NCBI GenBank assembly: GCA_017960705.1
Contig: JAGCYR010000035.1
Coordinates: 1-11,441, forward strand
Length of the DNA: 11,441 nt
Direction: 5' to 3'
DNA from: Clostridia bacterium
Lineage (GTDB): Bacteria > Bacillota > Clostridia > Oscillospirales > CAG-272
Below, one piece after another: positions 1-5,738 of this stretch; within the stretch, counting starts at the first letter, position 1; each line of letters starts with the position of its first letter. The position numbers and the translations under genes are program-made. The notes under the pieces were generated by a model that did no database searches, was not told the DNA's origin, and saw nothing but the letters and a program-made list of their open reading frames with translations.

Positions 1-39
1 AGTCCCCAAAAGAAAAAGGGTCAAGTGCGGACCCGTCAT
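1..39 (-). CDS. yabQ: Probable YabQ, spore cortex protein (first 13 codons only)
   Basis: Only the start is in the window; the rest lies beyond position 1. An ATG at 39-37 overlaps the yabP stop codon as ATGA and opens a frame reading MTGPHLTLFLLGT to the edge. In the same frame a TTG at 24-22 is a second possible start. The hydrophobic LTLFLLG run fits the start of the first membrane helix of YabQ, a small membrane protein required for spore cortex formation in Bacillus subtilis. The identification rests mainly on position: yabQ conventionally follows yabP directly, and a 4-nt overlap implies translational coupling. Thirteen residues cannot prove homology. No convincing Shine-Dalgarno sequence precedes either start. 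Confidence 0.45.
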   Translation of the reverse strand, partial: MTGPHLTLFLLGT

Positions 40-323
40 CCGCGTCTATTAAACAGCCCCGACCGCTTGCCCGTATTCTCGTTCAGGTAGGCGATCCCGT
101 TGATCTTCCCGACGGCGGAGACCATCCCCGTTTCAAGCGAGAGGACGGTGATCCGCATCCCCTCGCCCGCGATATGCATTTTCCCCGCTCCCGTCTCGAG
201 GATGATCTCCTCTTCGTCGAAGGCGACGACCCCCGTGACCTCCGTGATCTCGACAGCGGAACGAGAAGTAATCGTCACCTTTTGACCCGCCGCCGTTATT
301 TCCTCAAACCCTTTATCGGACAT
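36..323 (-). CDS. yabP: Sporulation protein YabP
   Basis: This 95-residue protein matches the YabP family in length and pattern. It shows an early beta-rich segment (AGQKVTITSRSAVEITEV, residues 12-29), the acidic FDEEEIILET stretch around residues 35-44, and a KINGIAYLNE-type segment before a basic C-terminus. YabP is a small sporulation protein of Firmicutes, usually encoded with yabQ. In B. subtilis the pair is expressed in the mother cell under sigma-E; the molecular role of YabP is not clear. The ATG at 323 abuts the foot of a strong hairpin (324-373). The only purine-rich stretch at a sensible distance, GGGGTG about 7 nt upstream, lies in the 3' arm of that hairpin. Its stop overlaps the start of the probable yabQ. 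Family assignment is strong from context (rqcP immediately upstream) and sequence pattern. Confidence 0.87.
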   Translation of the reverse strand: MSDKGFEEITAAGQKVTITSRSAVEITEVTGVVAFDEEEIILETGAGKMHIAGEGMRITVLSLETGMVSAVGKINGIAYLNENTGKRSGLFNRRG

Positions 324-373
324 AACAAAACACCCCGCATCAAAGTACTAAACTCTATGCGGGGTGTTCTGTT
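324..373 (-). terminator. Strong terminator-like hairpin between rqcP and yabP
   Basis: Two 17-nt arms (324-340 and 357-373) are complementary at 16 of 17 positions, around a 16-nt loop (341-356). The core is ACACCCCGCAT/ATGCGGGGTGT. Read on the minus strand the 3' arm ends in TTTTGTT, the usual layout of an intrinsic terminator with a matching A-rich 5' foot. It should end the hup-rqcP transcript. It also contains the only plausible ribosome-binding purines for yabP, so any read-through RNA would bury them in the stem. The long loop is somewhat unusual for a simple terminator. Confidence 0.8.
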
Positions 374-380
374 GTTATGA
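352..380 (-). promoter_or_regulatory. Candidate sigma-E-type promoter for yabP
   Basis: On the minus strand TCATAAC (380-374) lies 14 nt upstream of CATAGAGT (359-352). The sigma-E consensus is roughly KMATATT, 13-15 nt, CATACAnT. The -35 match is 5 of 7 and the -10 match 6 of 8 by eye. Initiation about 7 nt beyond the -10 would fall near 345, inside the hairpin loop. The RNA would then lack the 5' arm and leave the GGGGTG ahead of yabP unpaired. Sigma-E control of yabP is known in B. subtilis; its use here is inference from weak motifs. Confidence 0.35.
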
Positions 381-392
381 ACTGTCAGTTCA
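378..392. repeat. 15-bp palindrome over the rqcP stop codon
   Basis: TGAACTGACAGTTCA is a perfect 6-bp inverted repeat around a 3-nt centre. It contains the rqcP TGA stop (387-385) and touches the -35 of the candidate yabP promoter. It could be an operator or a small RNA hairpin; nothing in the sequence decides between them. Confidence 0.5.
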
Positions 393-627
393 AGACCTCG
401 TACATATCCGACGCGGCTTCTTTTCTGACCGTCTCACGGACGTCGGTGACGCGCACCCGAAGAACTCTCTGACCGAAACCCACTTCGATCACGTCGCCGA
501 TCTTGACGTCATAGGACGCTTTCGCGACCTTGCCGTTGACCGTAACGTGAGACGCGTCGCAAGCGTCGTTCGCAACGGTTCTCCGTTTGATGATCCGCGA
601 AACCTTCAGAAATTTGTCAAGCCGCAC
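385..627 (-). CDS. rqcP: RqcP (YabO), S4-domain ribosome quality-control factor
   Basis: This 80-residue protein is nearly all S4 RNA-binding domain and closely resembles B. subtilis YabO/RqcP. The opening MRLDKFLKVSR, the IKRRT motif (residues 13-17), VNGKVAK, and the FGQ segment near residues 51-53 are all present. RqcP works with RqcH on obstructed 50S subunits, promoting C-terminal alanine tailing of stalled nascent chains. Arg2 and Arg16, positions implicated in ribosome binding in B. subtilis, are kept. The start is a GTG at 627-625, 15 nt after the hup stop. No Shine-Dalgarno sequence is visible before it, and an in-frame TAA just upstream rules out a longer form. Translation may depend on coupling to hup. 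The gene probably shares the hup promoter and is terminated by the hairpin at 324-373. Confidence 0.93.
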   Translation of the reverse strand: MRLDKFLKVSRIIKRRTVANDACDASHVTVNGKVAKASYDVKIGDVIEVGFGQRVLRVRVTDVRETVRKEAASDMYEVLN

Positions 628-642
628 GGGTAGTTACCGAAA

Positions 643-918
643 TCAGCCGTTGATGGCGTCCTTCAGGGCCTTGCTCGCGACGAACGCGGGGCGCTTGGAA
701 GCGGGGATCTTGATCTTGGCGCCGGTGGCGGGGTTCTGACCCATTCTCTCTTTGGTGCACTTCACTTCGAAGCTACCGAAGCCGATAAGCTGGACCTTGT
801 CTCCGTCCTTCAGGGCGTTCTGGATAGCGGCGATGGCAGCGTTGACGGCAGCCTCAGCCTCTTTCTTCTTGAGTCCGGATTCTTTCGCGACGACGTCGAT
901 CAGTTGGGTCTTGTTCAT
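643..918 (-). CDS. hup: HU-family DNA-binding protein
   Basis: This 91-residue protein has the complete HU fold: N-terminal helices (MNKTQLIDVVAKESGLKKKE), the GFGSFEV turn around residues 46-52, a beta-arm carrying the NPATG tip, and the C-terminal KALKDAING. HU dimers bind and bend DNA non-specifically and organise the nucleoid. The Gly-Arg-Asn-Pro sequence usual at the arm tip reads Gly-Gln-Asn-Pro here. A cysteine (about residue 54) sits in the arm. The ATG at 918 is preceded by GAAAGGGA (926-933) at good spacing, and a near-consensus promoter lies at 963-991. In many Clostridia hup sits between mazG and rqcP in the yab cluster. Here mazG is missing and hup directly follows the flippase gene after its own promoter region. 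Confidence 0.96.
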   Translation of the reverse strand: MNKTQLIDVVAKESGLKKKEAEAAVNAAIAAIQNALKDGDKVQLIGFGSFEVKCTKERMGQNPATGAKIKIPASKRPAFVASKALKDAING

Positions 919-962
919 TTTGTGTTCCCTTTCTTTTGTTTTATTTGGGGTTACCGATTGTC

Positions 963-991
963 ATTATACCATTATCTTTCTGAAATATCAA
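963..991 (-). promoter_or_regulatory. Strong sigma-A-type promoter of hup-rqcP
   Basis: Minus strand TTGATA (991-986), a 17-nt spacer, and TATAAT (968-963) preceded by TG one base away, forming an extended -10. This is close to the housekeeping consensus at every element. Initiation should fall near 956, giving a short leader of about 38 nt with GAAAGGGA before the hup ATG. Confidence 0.88.
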
Positions 992-995
992 TCCC

Positions 996-1069
996 TTTTT
1001 AGATATTTTTTTCGATTTTTTCGTTTTTTTTTGATTATTTTGCGATTCTCTCCCATATTTTTCTATTTT
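996..1069. promoter_or_regulatory. Phased A/T tracts upstream of the hup promoter
   Basis: Runs of A on the minus strand lie at 996-1000, 1006-1012, 1016-1021, 1024-1032 and 1038-1041, with more at 1058-1062 and 1066-1069. Centres of the first five are about 9.5 to 11.5 nt apart, close to the helical repeat, the arrangement that gives intrinsic DNA curvature. The block ends just before the -35 hexamer, so it may also act as an UP element. No open reading frame is supportable in 919-1130. Confidence 0.6.
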
Positions 1070-1075
1070 CGCATT

Positions 1076-1105
1076 AAAAAATGCCTTTAACAGTGCCTTA
1101 AAAGG
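1076..1105 (-). terminator. A/T-rich terminator after the flippase gene
   Basis: On the minus strand CCTTTTAA (1105-1098) pairs with TTAAAGG (1090-1084) with one bulged T, around a 7-nt loop. Six T residues follow at 1081-1076 after two spacer bases. It lies 25 nt beyond the flippase stop and before the hup promoter. The stem is A/T-rich and only moderately stable. Confidence 0.55.
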
Positions 1106-1130
1106 GTTTTGTGCAATATGCCCAATCTTT

Positions 1131-2771
1131 CTATTCCGTCCTTTTGAGACTCTTTCTATCAAAAAACCACTTCAAAAACGGGATCGACCCGACGTCCTCC
1201 CGCTTCACGGAACCGAACAAAAAGGACAGTGGAAGGTACAGCGCGCCAGAAACGGAAAGCAGTAAAAGCGTCGAAAAAGCAGACGTCCGATCCGGGACCA
1301 TAGTAAGCAGGAGAAATCCGAGTGAGAAAGACAGAGCCGCCGGCAGGATCGGTCGAAACACTTCACCGACGCCTAGCCGCTTTTTCTGTCCGACCGAAAG
1401 CGCGATCAGGTCGACCGAAGCGGCGACGGCGTAGCAGAGCACCGTACCGATCGCCGCTCCGTAGATCCCGACGCGGGGAACGCCGATCAGGTAATACCCG
1501 CCCGCGACCTTCACCGCTGAACCTAGCAGCATCGCGACAACCGTGATCCACGCCCTTCCCCTTGCCTGGAGGATCGAGGACGAAACGGTCGTCAGCGCAA
1601 GAAACACGATTCCCGGCGACAGAACGGCAAGAGTCGGCGCGGCAAGCGCAGCGGAACCGGGAAGAAAGAACAGCGACAAGATCCGCTCCCCGAAAACGCC
1701 GAGCGCGATAGCTGCGGGGATCGACACGACGGCGGCGAAACGGAGCGCGCTCCGGCAGCGTTTGTCCGCCTCAACACCGTCTCCCCTCGCGAGGTCGCCC
1801 GAAACGTACGGCACGACTCCGGTCGCGATCGGAGAGATCAGGATTCCGGGGAGATTGAAGAACGGGACTGCGAGCGTGGTGTAATTCCCGAAGAGAGCCG
1901 TCGCCCCGTCGACCGTCATTCCCGAAGCGACCAGCCTTTTCATCACGAACAGAAGGTCGATCAGACCCGTGACGCTCGTGACGAACGCGCTGAAGGTGAC
2001 GGGCATGGCAAGGCGGAAAAGACGTCGCGAAACGCCCCCGGATTGTTCCCGTTTTCTTCCTTTGTATTTAATGGGGACTCTTTCACGCTCGAAAAGCAGT
2101 TCGAAGAAGAGGAAAACAGATGACGCTGCGCACCCGACCGTTACTCCCCGGATGGCGGCTGCTGCGGCGTACGGAAGAGCGTATCCCATAACCAGAGCAC
2201 GGCGGGCAAACCCGATCCCGAGCGCCAGTTTCAGTACCGCCTCGATCAATTGGCTGACGGCGGTCGGTCCCATCCGTTTCTTTCCCTGAAAGTAGCCCCG
2301 TATCCCACCCGAGAGCGAACAGAACAACACGGCGGGGGCGATCGACGCGATCGCGGCGGCGCTCCCCGGATTCCCGATCCGCAGGGCGATGCGGTCGGCG
2401 AAAAGCAACAGCAAAAGACACCCCGCGCCTCCGATGACGAACAGAAACAAGAGCGAGGTGAACAAAACGCGTCGTGCTCCGTTGCGGTCGTCCTTCTCCG
2501 TTGCGATCGCTTCGGAGACCAGCATCGAGACCGCGACCGGAAACCCGGTGCACCCGACGAGGAACAGCCATGAATAGACCGTGTAGCCGGTATTGAAATA
2601 CCCCATCCCGAGGTCCCCGAGCTGACGCGAGAGCGGGATCTTGAAAAACAGCCCGATCAGTTTGACCGCGAGATTCCCTGCTCCGAGGATCAGAACGCCG
2701 CCGAGAAGCGAGCGTGACGCGTCTTTTTCTTTCAAAACGAACGCACCGCCTTCCGGATTGATATACATCAT
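1131..2771 (-). CDS. MOP-superfamily polysaccharide/lipid flippase, SpoVB/YabM-like
   Basis: This 546-residue protein has about 14 hydrophobic segments spread over its length, as in the MOP (MATE/MurJ/Wzx) exporter superfamily. The N-terminal block GNLAVKLIGLFFKIPLSRQL followed by LGMGYFNTGYTVYSWLF is typical of the SpoVB/YabM group in sporulating Firmicutes. Such proteins move lipid-linked sugars, including peptidoglycan precursors, across the membrane; SpoVB is needed for spore cortex synthesis in B. subtilis. In B. subtilis yabM sits just upstream of yabN-yabO-yabP-yabQ, and this gene holds the equivalent place. The start is uncertain. ATG at 2771 or 2768 has no Shine-Dalgarno, while TTG at 2735 has GGAAGG about 13 nt upstream and would give a 534-residue protein closer to the usual N-terminus. 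The start lies inside an inverted repeat (2734-2798). Confidence 0.88.
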   Translation of the reverse strand: MMYINPEGGAFVLKEKDASRSLLGGVLILGAGNLAVKLIGLFFKIPLSRQLGDLGMGYFNTGYTVYSWLFLVGCTGFPVAVSMLVSEAIATEKDDRNGARRVLFTSLLFLFVIGGAGCLLLLLFADRIALRIGNPGSAAAIASIAPAVLFCSLSGGIRGYFQGKKRMGPTAVSQLIEAVLKLALGIGFARRALVMGYALPYAAAAAIRGVTVGCAASSVFLFFELLFERERVPIKYKGRKREQSGGVSRRLFRLAMPVTFSAFVTSVTGLIDLLFVMKRLVASGMTVDGATALFGNYTTLAVPFFNLPGILISPIATGVVPYVSGDLARGDGVEADKRCRSALRFAAVVSIPAAIALGVFGERILSLFFLPGSAALAAPTLAVLSPGIVFLALTTVSSSILQARGRAWITVVAMLLGSAVKVAGGYYLIGVPRVGIYGAAIGTVLCYAVAASVDLIALSVGQKKRLGVGEVFRPILPAALSFSLGFLLLTMVPDRTSAFSTLLLLSVSGALYLPLSFLFGSVKREDVGSIPFLKWFFDRKSLKRTE

Positions 2772-2798
2772 CCATTATATGCGGTGCGTTTGCGTTTT
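2734..2798. repeat. Inverted repeat spanning the kinase stop and flippase start
   Basis: Arms 2734-2749 and 2781-2798 pair over 16 bp with a 2-nt bulge (2791-2792); the core of 10 bp, AACGCACCGC/GCGGTGCGTT, is perfect. The loop is 31 nt (2750-2780). On the minus strand the distal arm begins with AAAACG just after the kinase TAA and the proximal arm ends in CGTTTTG. The layout resembles a terminator with an over-long loop. The loop holds TATAAT and both ATG starts of the flippase. Confidence 0.75.
2774..2781 (-). promoter_or_regulatory. Possible -10 element for the flippase gene
   Basis: CATATAAT on the minus strand contains a perfect sigma-A -10 (TATAAT, 2779-2774). As an octamer it also matches the sigma-E -10 (CATACAnT) at all but one position. 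Neither class has a convincing -35: at 16-17 nt spacing the hexamers are GTTAAA or GGTTAA. Initiation would fall near 2768, at or inside the annotated start codon, which favours a leaderless start at 2768 or the TTG at 2735. Confidence 0.35.
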
Positions 2799-3708
2799 AA
2801 CCGAAAAATTCGTGGAACAGCGACCTGTCGGAAAGATACGACGGAGAGATCGGCGGGATGGGTTCGAGACGACGGGTCAGATCCCGCGCCCGTTCGTACC
2901 ACGGCGAATCGGGTGAAATGGTAGAAAGAAGCGTGATCGCGTCGTCGCGGAGCATATTGAGTTCGTACGCGTGATAGGTCGAGATCATAAAGTCACAGGC
3001 GTCGGAATACGGGAAAATGTGCTTTTCTTCGTTTGCCCGCACGGTCTCCCAGATCCGGAAAGTGAATTCGGGGGCGGTGTTGCGGAAACGGTTGTCGCGG
3101 ACGAGCCGTCGCAGAAATCGGATATCGTCGATCGAAAAAACCACGTCGCCGTACCTCGCGTCCTCCCCGACCCAGAGAAAGACCGATCGGTAGGGGTGCC
3201 TGTCGAGAAGCGAGGTCACGACGGGATAAATCGCCTGGATCCCCTCGAAGAGATATATGTCTTCGGGACGGGGATAACCGAGATCGGTCGTCCCGGCGCG
3301 TTCTCCCGACTTGAAATCGAAACGCGGGATCAGAAGTCTACCGCCCGAAAAGATCGCCTCCGCGACCTCCGACAAGGCTTTTAAATCGAGCGTATCGGGC
3401 GAATCAAAGTCCAGCTTACTCCCGGTCTTCGCGGCGCGTTCGATCAATTCGGAACGGCTGTAAAAGAAATCGTCGAGCGAGATCGTGTGAACGCGTCTTC
3501 CTCCCTTTTCCAGTTCGGTGTCGAGCCGTTCTGCGGTCGTGGTCTTCCCCGAGCAGCTTGCCCCGGAGACCGTGATCAGCTTCAGGTCCTTATCGTTTGC
3601 GAGGATAGACGCGGCTTCGGTAACGCGAAGGAGAAACGCGCGATCCTCGCTTTTCACGAGTTCGCGTTTCTCGTTTTCGCTTTGGAAAGAAGTGACGATG
3701 GTTTTCAT
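2797..3708 (-). CDS. Uridine-kinase-like P-loop nucleoside kinase
   Basis: This 303-residue cytosolic protein belongs to the phosphoribulokinase/uridine kinase family. Visible motifs are the Walker A loop GASCSGKTT (49-57), SLDDFFY (77-83) with two aspartates at the nucleoside site, and FEG (154-156) after a hydrophobic strand. A basic lid segment, RRLVRDNRFR around residues 190-199, resembles the RDxxxR motif of Udk. The family phosphorylates uridine/cytidine or related substrates with ATP or GTP; substrate here cannot be read from sequence. Many clostridial homologues carry an extra N-terminal TGS/tRNA-synthetase-like region, whereas this one has only about 40 residues before the P-loop. 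The ATG at 3708 lies 29 nt after hemZ, with AGGAT 8-12 nt upstream, so it may be the last gene of the recJ-hemZ transcript. It ends at the inverted repeat at 2734-2798. Confidence 0.85.
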   Translation of the reverse strand: MKTIVTSFQSENEKRELVKSEDRAFLLRVTEAASILANDKDLKLITVSGASCSGKTTTAERLDTELEKGGRRVHTISLDDFFYSRSELIERAAKTGSKLDFDSPDTLDLKALSEVAEAIFSGGRLLIPRFDFKSGERAGTTDLGYPRPEDIYLFEGIQAIYPVVTSLLDRHPYRSVFLWVGEDARYGDVVFSIDDIRFLRRLVRDNRFRNTAPEFTFRIWETVRANEEKHIFPYSDACDFMISTYHAYELNMLRDDAITLLSTISPDSPWYERARDLTRRLEPIPPISPSYLSDRSLFHEFFG

Positions 3709-3737
3709 ATCCGTATCCTATGCCCGAAGCGTCGGGA

Positions 3738-5273
3738 TTATGACGCGTGATCCGGGTTCCCGTTCTCGAAGAAGCGGAAGATCTTTTCGCGTAGCGGCGC
3801 TTCACTCCCGTCCTCGCTTCCCTCGCGGATCCGGTCGGCGTCGCGCAGATACTCGTAGGGATATTTCGGGGTGAACAGACGGACGATCCGCGACCTTCCC
3901 TCTTTCGGCAGCCGGTAATCGACCAGTTTCGTGACGGCGCCCGCGCCGATCCCGAAGATCGTATGCAGTTCCTCCATCATAAAGATATTGTACATCCCTT
4001 CGTGTCCCTCCAGCGCGTACCCGACGTTCTCGAGGTTGCCGACCGTGTTCTTCTGGCGATACATATAGTACGGCTTGTATCCCGCAAACTTGGTCTTCAA
4101 CTGAGAGTAGGACACGCATTTGACGGCGTCGCCGCCCGAAAGCGAATAGACCTCGCTGTTCTCGCGCAGGATGTCCGCCGCGCGCTTCACGCAGAAGGTA
4201 TGTACCGTCAGGTTGGTCGGAGCAAGTTCGATCACCCGGTCGATCGCCGCGGAGAAATTTCCGAAGTTGTCGCCCGGCAGCCCCGCGATCAGATCGACGT
4301 TCACGTCGCGGATGCCCGATTCCCGGGCAAGCCCGTATGCGCGGAAGAAATCGGCGACTGTATGTTTTCGTCCGATGGATTCGAGGATCTCGTCGGAAAG
4401 GGTCTGCGGGTTGACGCTGATACGGGTCACGCCGTACTCCTTCGCGATCGCGAGCTTTTCCTTCGTGATCGTGTCGGGTCGTCCAGCCTCAAGCGTGAAC
4501 TCCATCAGGGTCGTCGGGTCGACGTAACGCGTGATCTCACCGAGCAGGAACCTGAGTTGCGCCGGATTCAAGGTCGTGGGGGTCCCCCCGCCGATGTAGA
4601 CGGTCGCGACGCGTTTCCCAAGCCCGCGGATGGTCTTGAACATGGCGGCAAGATCCTTCGCCAACATTTTGAGATAATCGGGGATCAGGGAGAGAAGCCG
4701 CGGCGAAGTATAAGAAACGAAAGAACAATATGCGCAGCGCGACGGACAAAACGGAATGGAGATATAGACGCTGCACAGGTTCCGGTCGAGTTTCCGGCAG
4801 AGCTTCGCCTCAGTCCCCGCAACGCTGACGGCGAGCGCCGCCTTTTGCGGATTCAAAAAATATTCGTCGCGCAGGATCTGTCTTGAACGAAGGATGCCGT
4901 GCCCCGTGTTCAGAAGCTCGGATGCAACCTTTGACGGGCGTACCCCTGTCAGGATCCCCCACGGCGGGATATGCCCGAAATACAACTTCCCCGCGCCGAA
5001 AACCGCGCGTCCGACGGCGATCTTATCCACCCGGTCCGCAGGAAAATTATCGTCGGGGGTCACGCGTTCCTCTGCTGTTGCGGTTTTGTTCTTATAGGTA
5101 AGTTCCGCTCTCGCCGTCGCGGTGCCGTCCTCTTCTCTGTCACAGGTGACCGAAAGGATCGGGTTGTCGGGCGTTACCGGCTCGTTTTCCCCGAACTTCG
5201 CGCCGGGAAAGAAGACCATTCCGAGGGTCTGGACGTAATACGGATTGATCCCGTCCTGCAAGCGAAGTATCAT
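3738..5273 (-). CDS. hemZ: HemZ-type radical SAM coproporphyrinogen dehydrogenase
   Basis: This 511-residue protein has the radical SAM cluster motif CPSRCAYC (Cys176, Cys180, Cys183), the GGGTPT motif (228-233) and LEAGRPD (261-267), all as in the HemN/HemZ family. The HemZ-specific N-terminal domain contains PPWGILTGVRPSK (about 103-115). HemN-type enzymes convert coproporphyrinogen III to protoporphyrinogen IX without oxygen, using S-adenosylmethionine. HemZ homologues are also common in Clostridia that lack a heme pathway, so the true substrate is open. The ATG at 5273 overlaps the dtd stop as ATGA and has AAAGGA upstream, indicating coupled translation. The order rel-dtd-hemZ is a recurrent clostridial arrangement. 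No residue of the cluster-binding motif is missing. Confidence 0.9.
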   Translation of the reverse strand: MILRLQDGINPYYVQTLGMVFFPGAKFGENEPVTPDNPILSVTCDREEDGTATARAELTYKNKTATAEERVTPDDNFPADRVDKIAVGRAVFGAGKLYFGHIPPWGILTGVRPSKVASELLNTGHGILRSRQILRDEYFLNPQKAALAVSVAGTEAKLCRKLDRNLCSVYISIPFCPSRCAYCSFVSYTSPRLLSLIPDYLKMLAKDLAAMFKTIRGLGKRVATVYIGGGTPTTLNPAQLRFLLGEITRYVDPTTLMEFTLEAGRPDTITKEKLAIAKEYGVTRISVNPQTLSDEILESIGRKHTVADFFRAYGLARESGIRDVNVDLIAGLPGDNFGNFSAAIDRVIELAPTNLTVHTFCVKRAADILRENSEVYSLSGGDAVKCVSYSQLKTKFAGYKPYYMYRQKNTVGNLENVGYALEGHEGMYNIFMMEELHTIFGIGAGAVTKLVDYRLPKEGRSRIVRLFTPKYPYEYLRDADRIREGSEDGSEAPLREKIFRFFENGNPDHAS

Positions 5274-5734
5274 GGTTTCGGTTCCTTTCTCAGAACGGCG
5301 GAATCCATCACGATCGTGACGGGTCCGTCGGCTGTCGTTCGGATCTGCATATCGGCGCCGAATACCCCCGAAACGGTGGGCGCGCCCGCGAAGTCAAGGT
5401 CGGCGATAAAGCGTTGATAGAGCCGATCCGCCTCTTGCGGTGGCGCGGCGCGGAGAAAATCGGGGCGGTTGCCGTGGCGGTAGTTCGCCGCGAGCGTAAA
5501 ATTGGAGACGACCATCACCTCCCCGCCGATATCGGAGAGGGAGCGGTTCATTTTTCCGTTTTCGTCCGAGAAGACGCGAAGCTTCGCGATCTTGTCGGCA
5601 AGCAGTTTCGCGTCGGTTTCGTCGTCGCCCGAAAGATCGCCGAGCAAAACGATGAATCCGCGGGTGATCTTCGAATGAGGTGCGCCGTTTGCCGTCAGTT
5701 CGGTCTCTTTAACCCGTTGGATCACAGCGATCAT
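5270..5734 (-). CDS. dtd: D-aminoacyl-tRNA deacylase
   Basis: This 154-residue enzyme hydrolyses D-amino acids (and glycine mischarged on tRNA-Ala) from tRNAs in the cytosol. The family start MIAVIQRVKE, the VFSDENGKMN segment (54-63), RPDFLRAAPP, GVFGADMQ and the Gly-cis-Pro motif GPVT (137-140) are present. The signature SQFT at residues 77-80 reads SNFT here. The start at 5734 is chosen over an in-frame ATG at 5770 for two reasons. It gives the canonical N-terminus and length, and GGAGG (5744-5748) lies 9 nt upstream within the last codons of rel. The gene starts 4 nt after the rel stop and its own stop overlaps hemZ. Confidence 0.95.
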   Translation of the reverse strand: MIAVIQRVKETELTANGAPHSKITRGFIVLLGDLSGDDETDAKLLADKIAKLRVFSDENGKMNRSLSDIGGEVMVVSNFTLAANYRHGNRPDFLRAAPPQEADRLYQRFIADLDFAGAPTVSGVFGADMQIRTTADGPVTIVMDSAVLRKEPKP

Positions 5735-5738
5735 GGGT

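Noticed and set aside
1071..1084. Palindromic GCATT-T4-AATGC next to the flippase terminator
   Set aside because: Its centre is the T-run of the terminator already described, and short A/T-rich symmetry is expected here.
752..1090. Phe-rich plus-strand frame that looks like a small membrane protein
   Set aside because: The hydrophobic tail is just the T-rich side of the A-tracts, and the first half is antisense to hup.
941..1162. Lys/Asn-rich minus-strand frame in the hup upstream region
   Set aside because: It arises from the A-tracts, runs across the promoter and terminator, and has no ribosome site or homology.
3723..3736. Short hairpin CCCGA/TCGGG between hemZ and the kinase
   Set aside because: A 5-bp stem without a T-run is too weak to call a terminator.
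3963..4886. Plus-strand open frame (307 codons) opposite hemZ
   Set aside because: Antisense to the radical SAM core, with no family resemblance.
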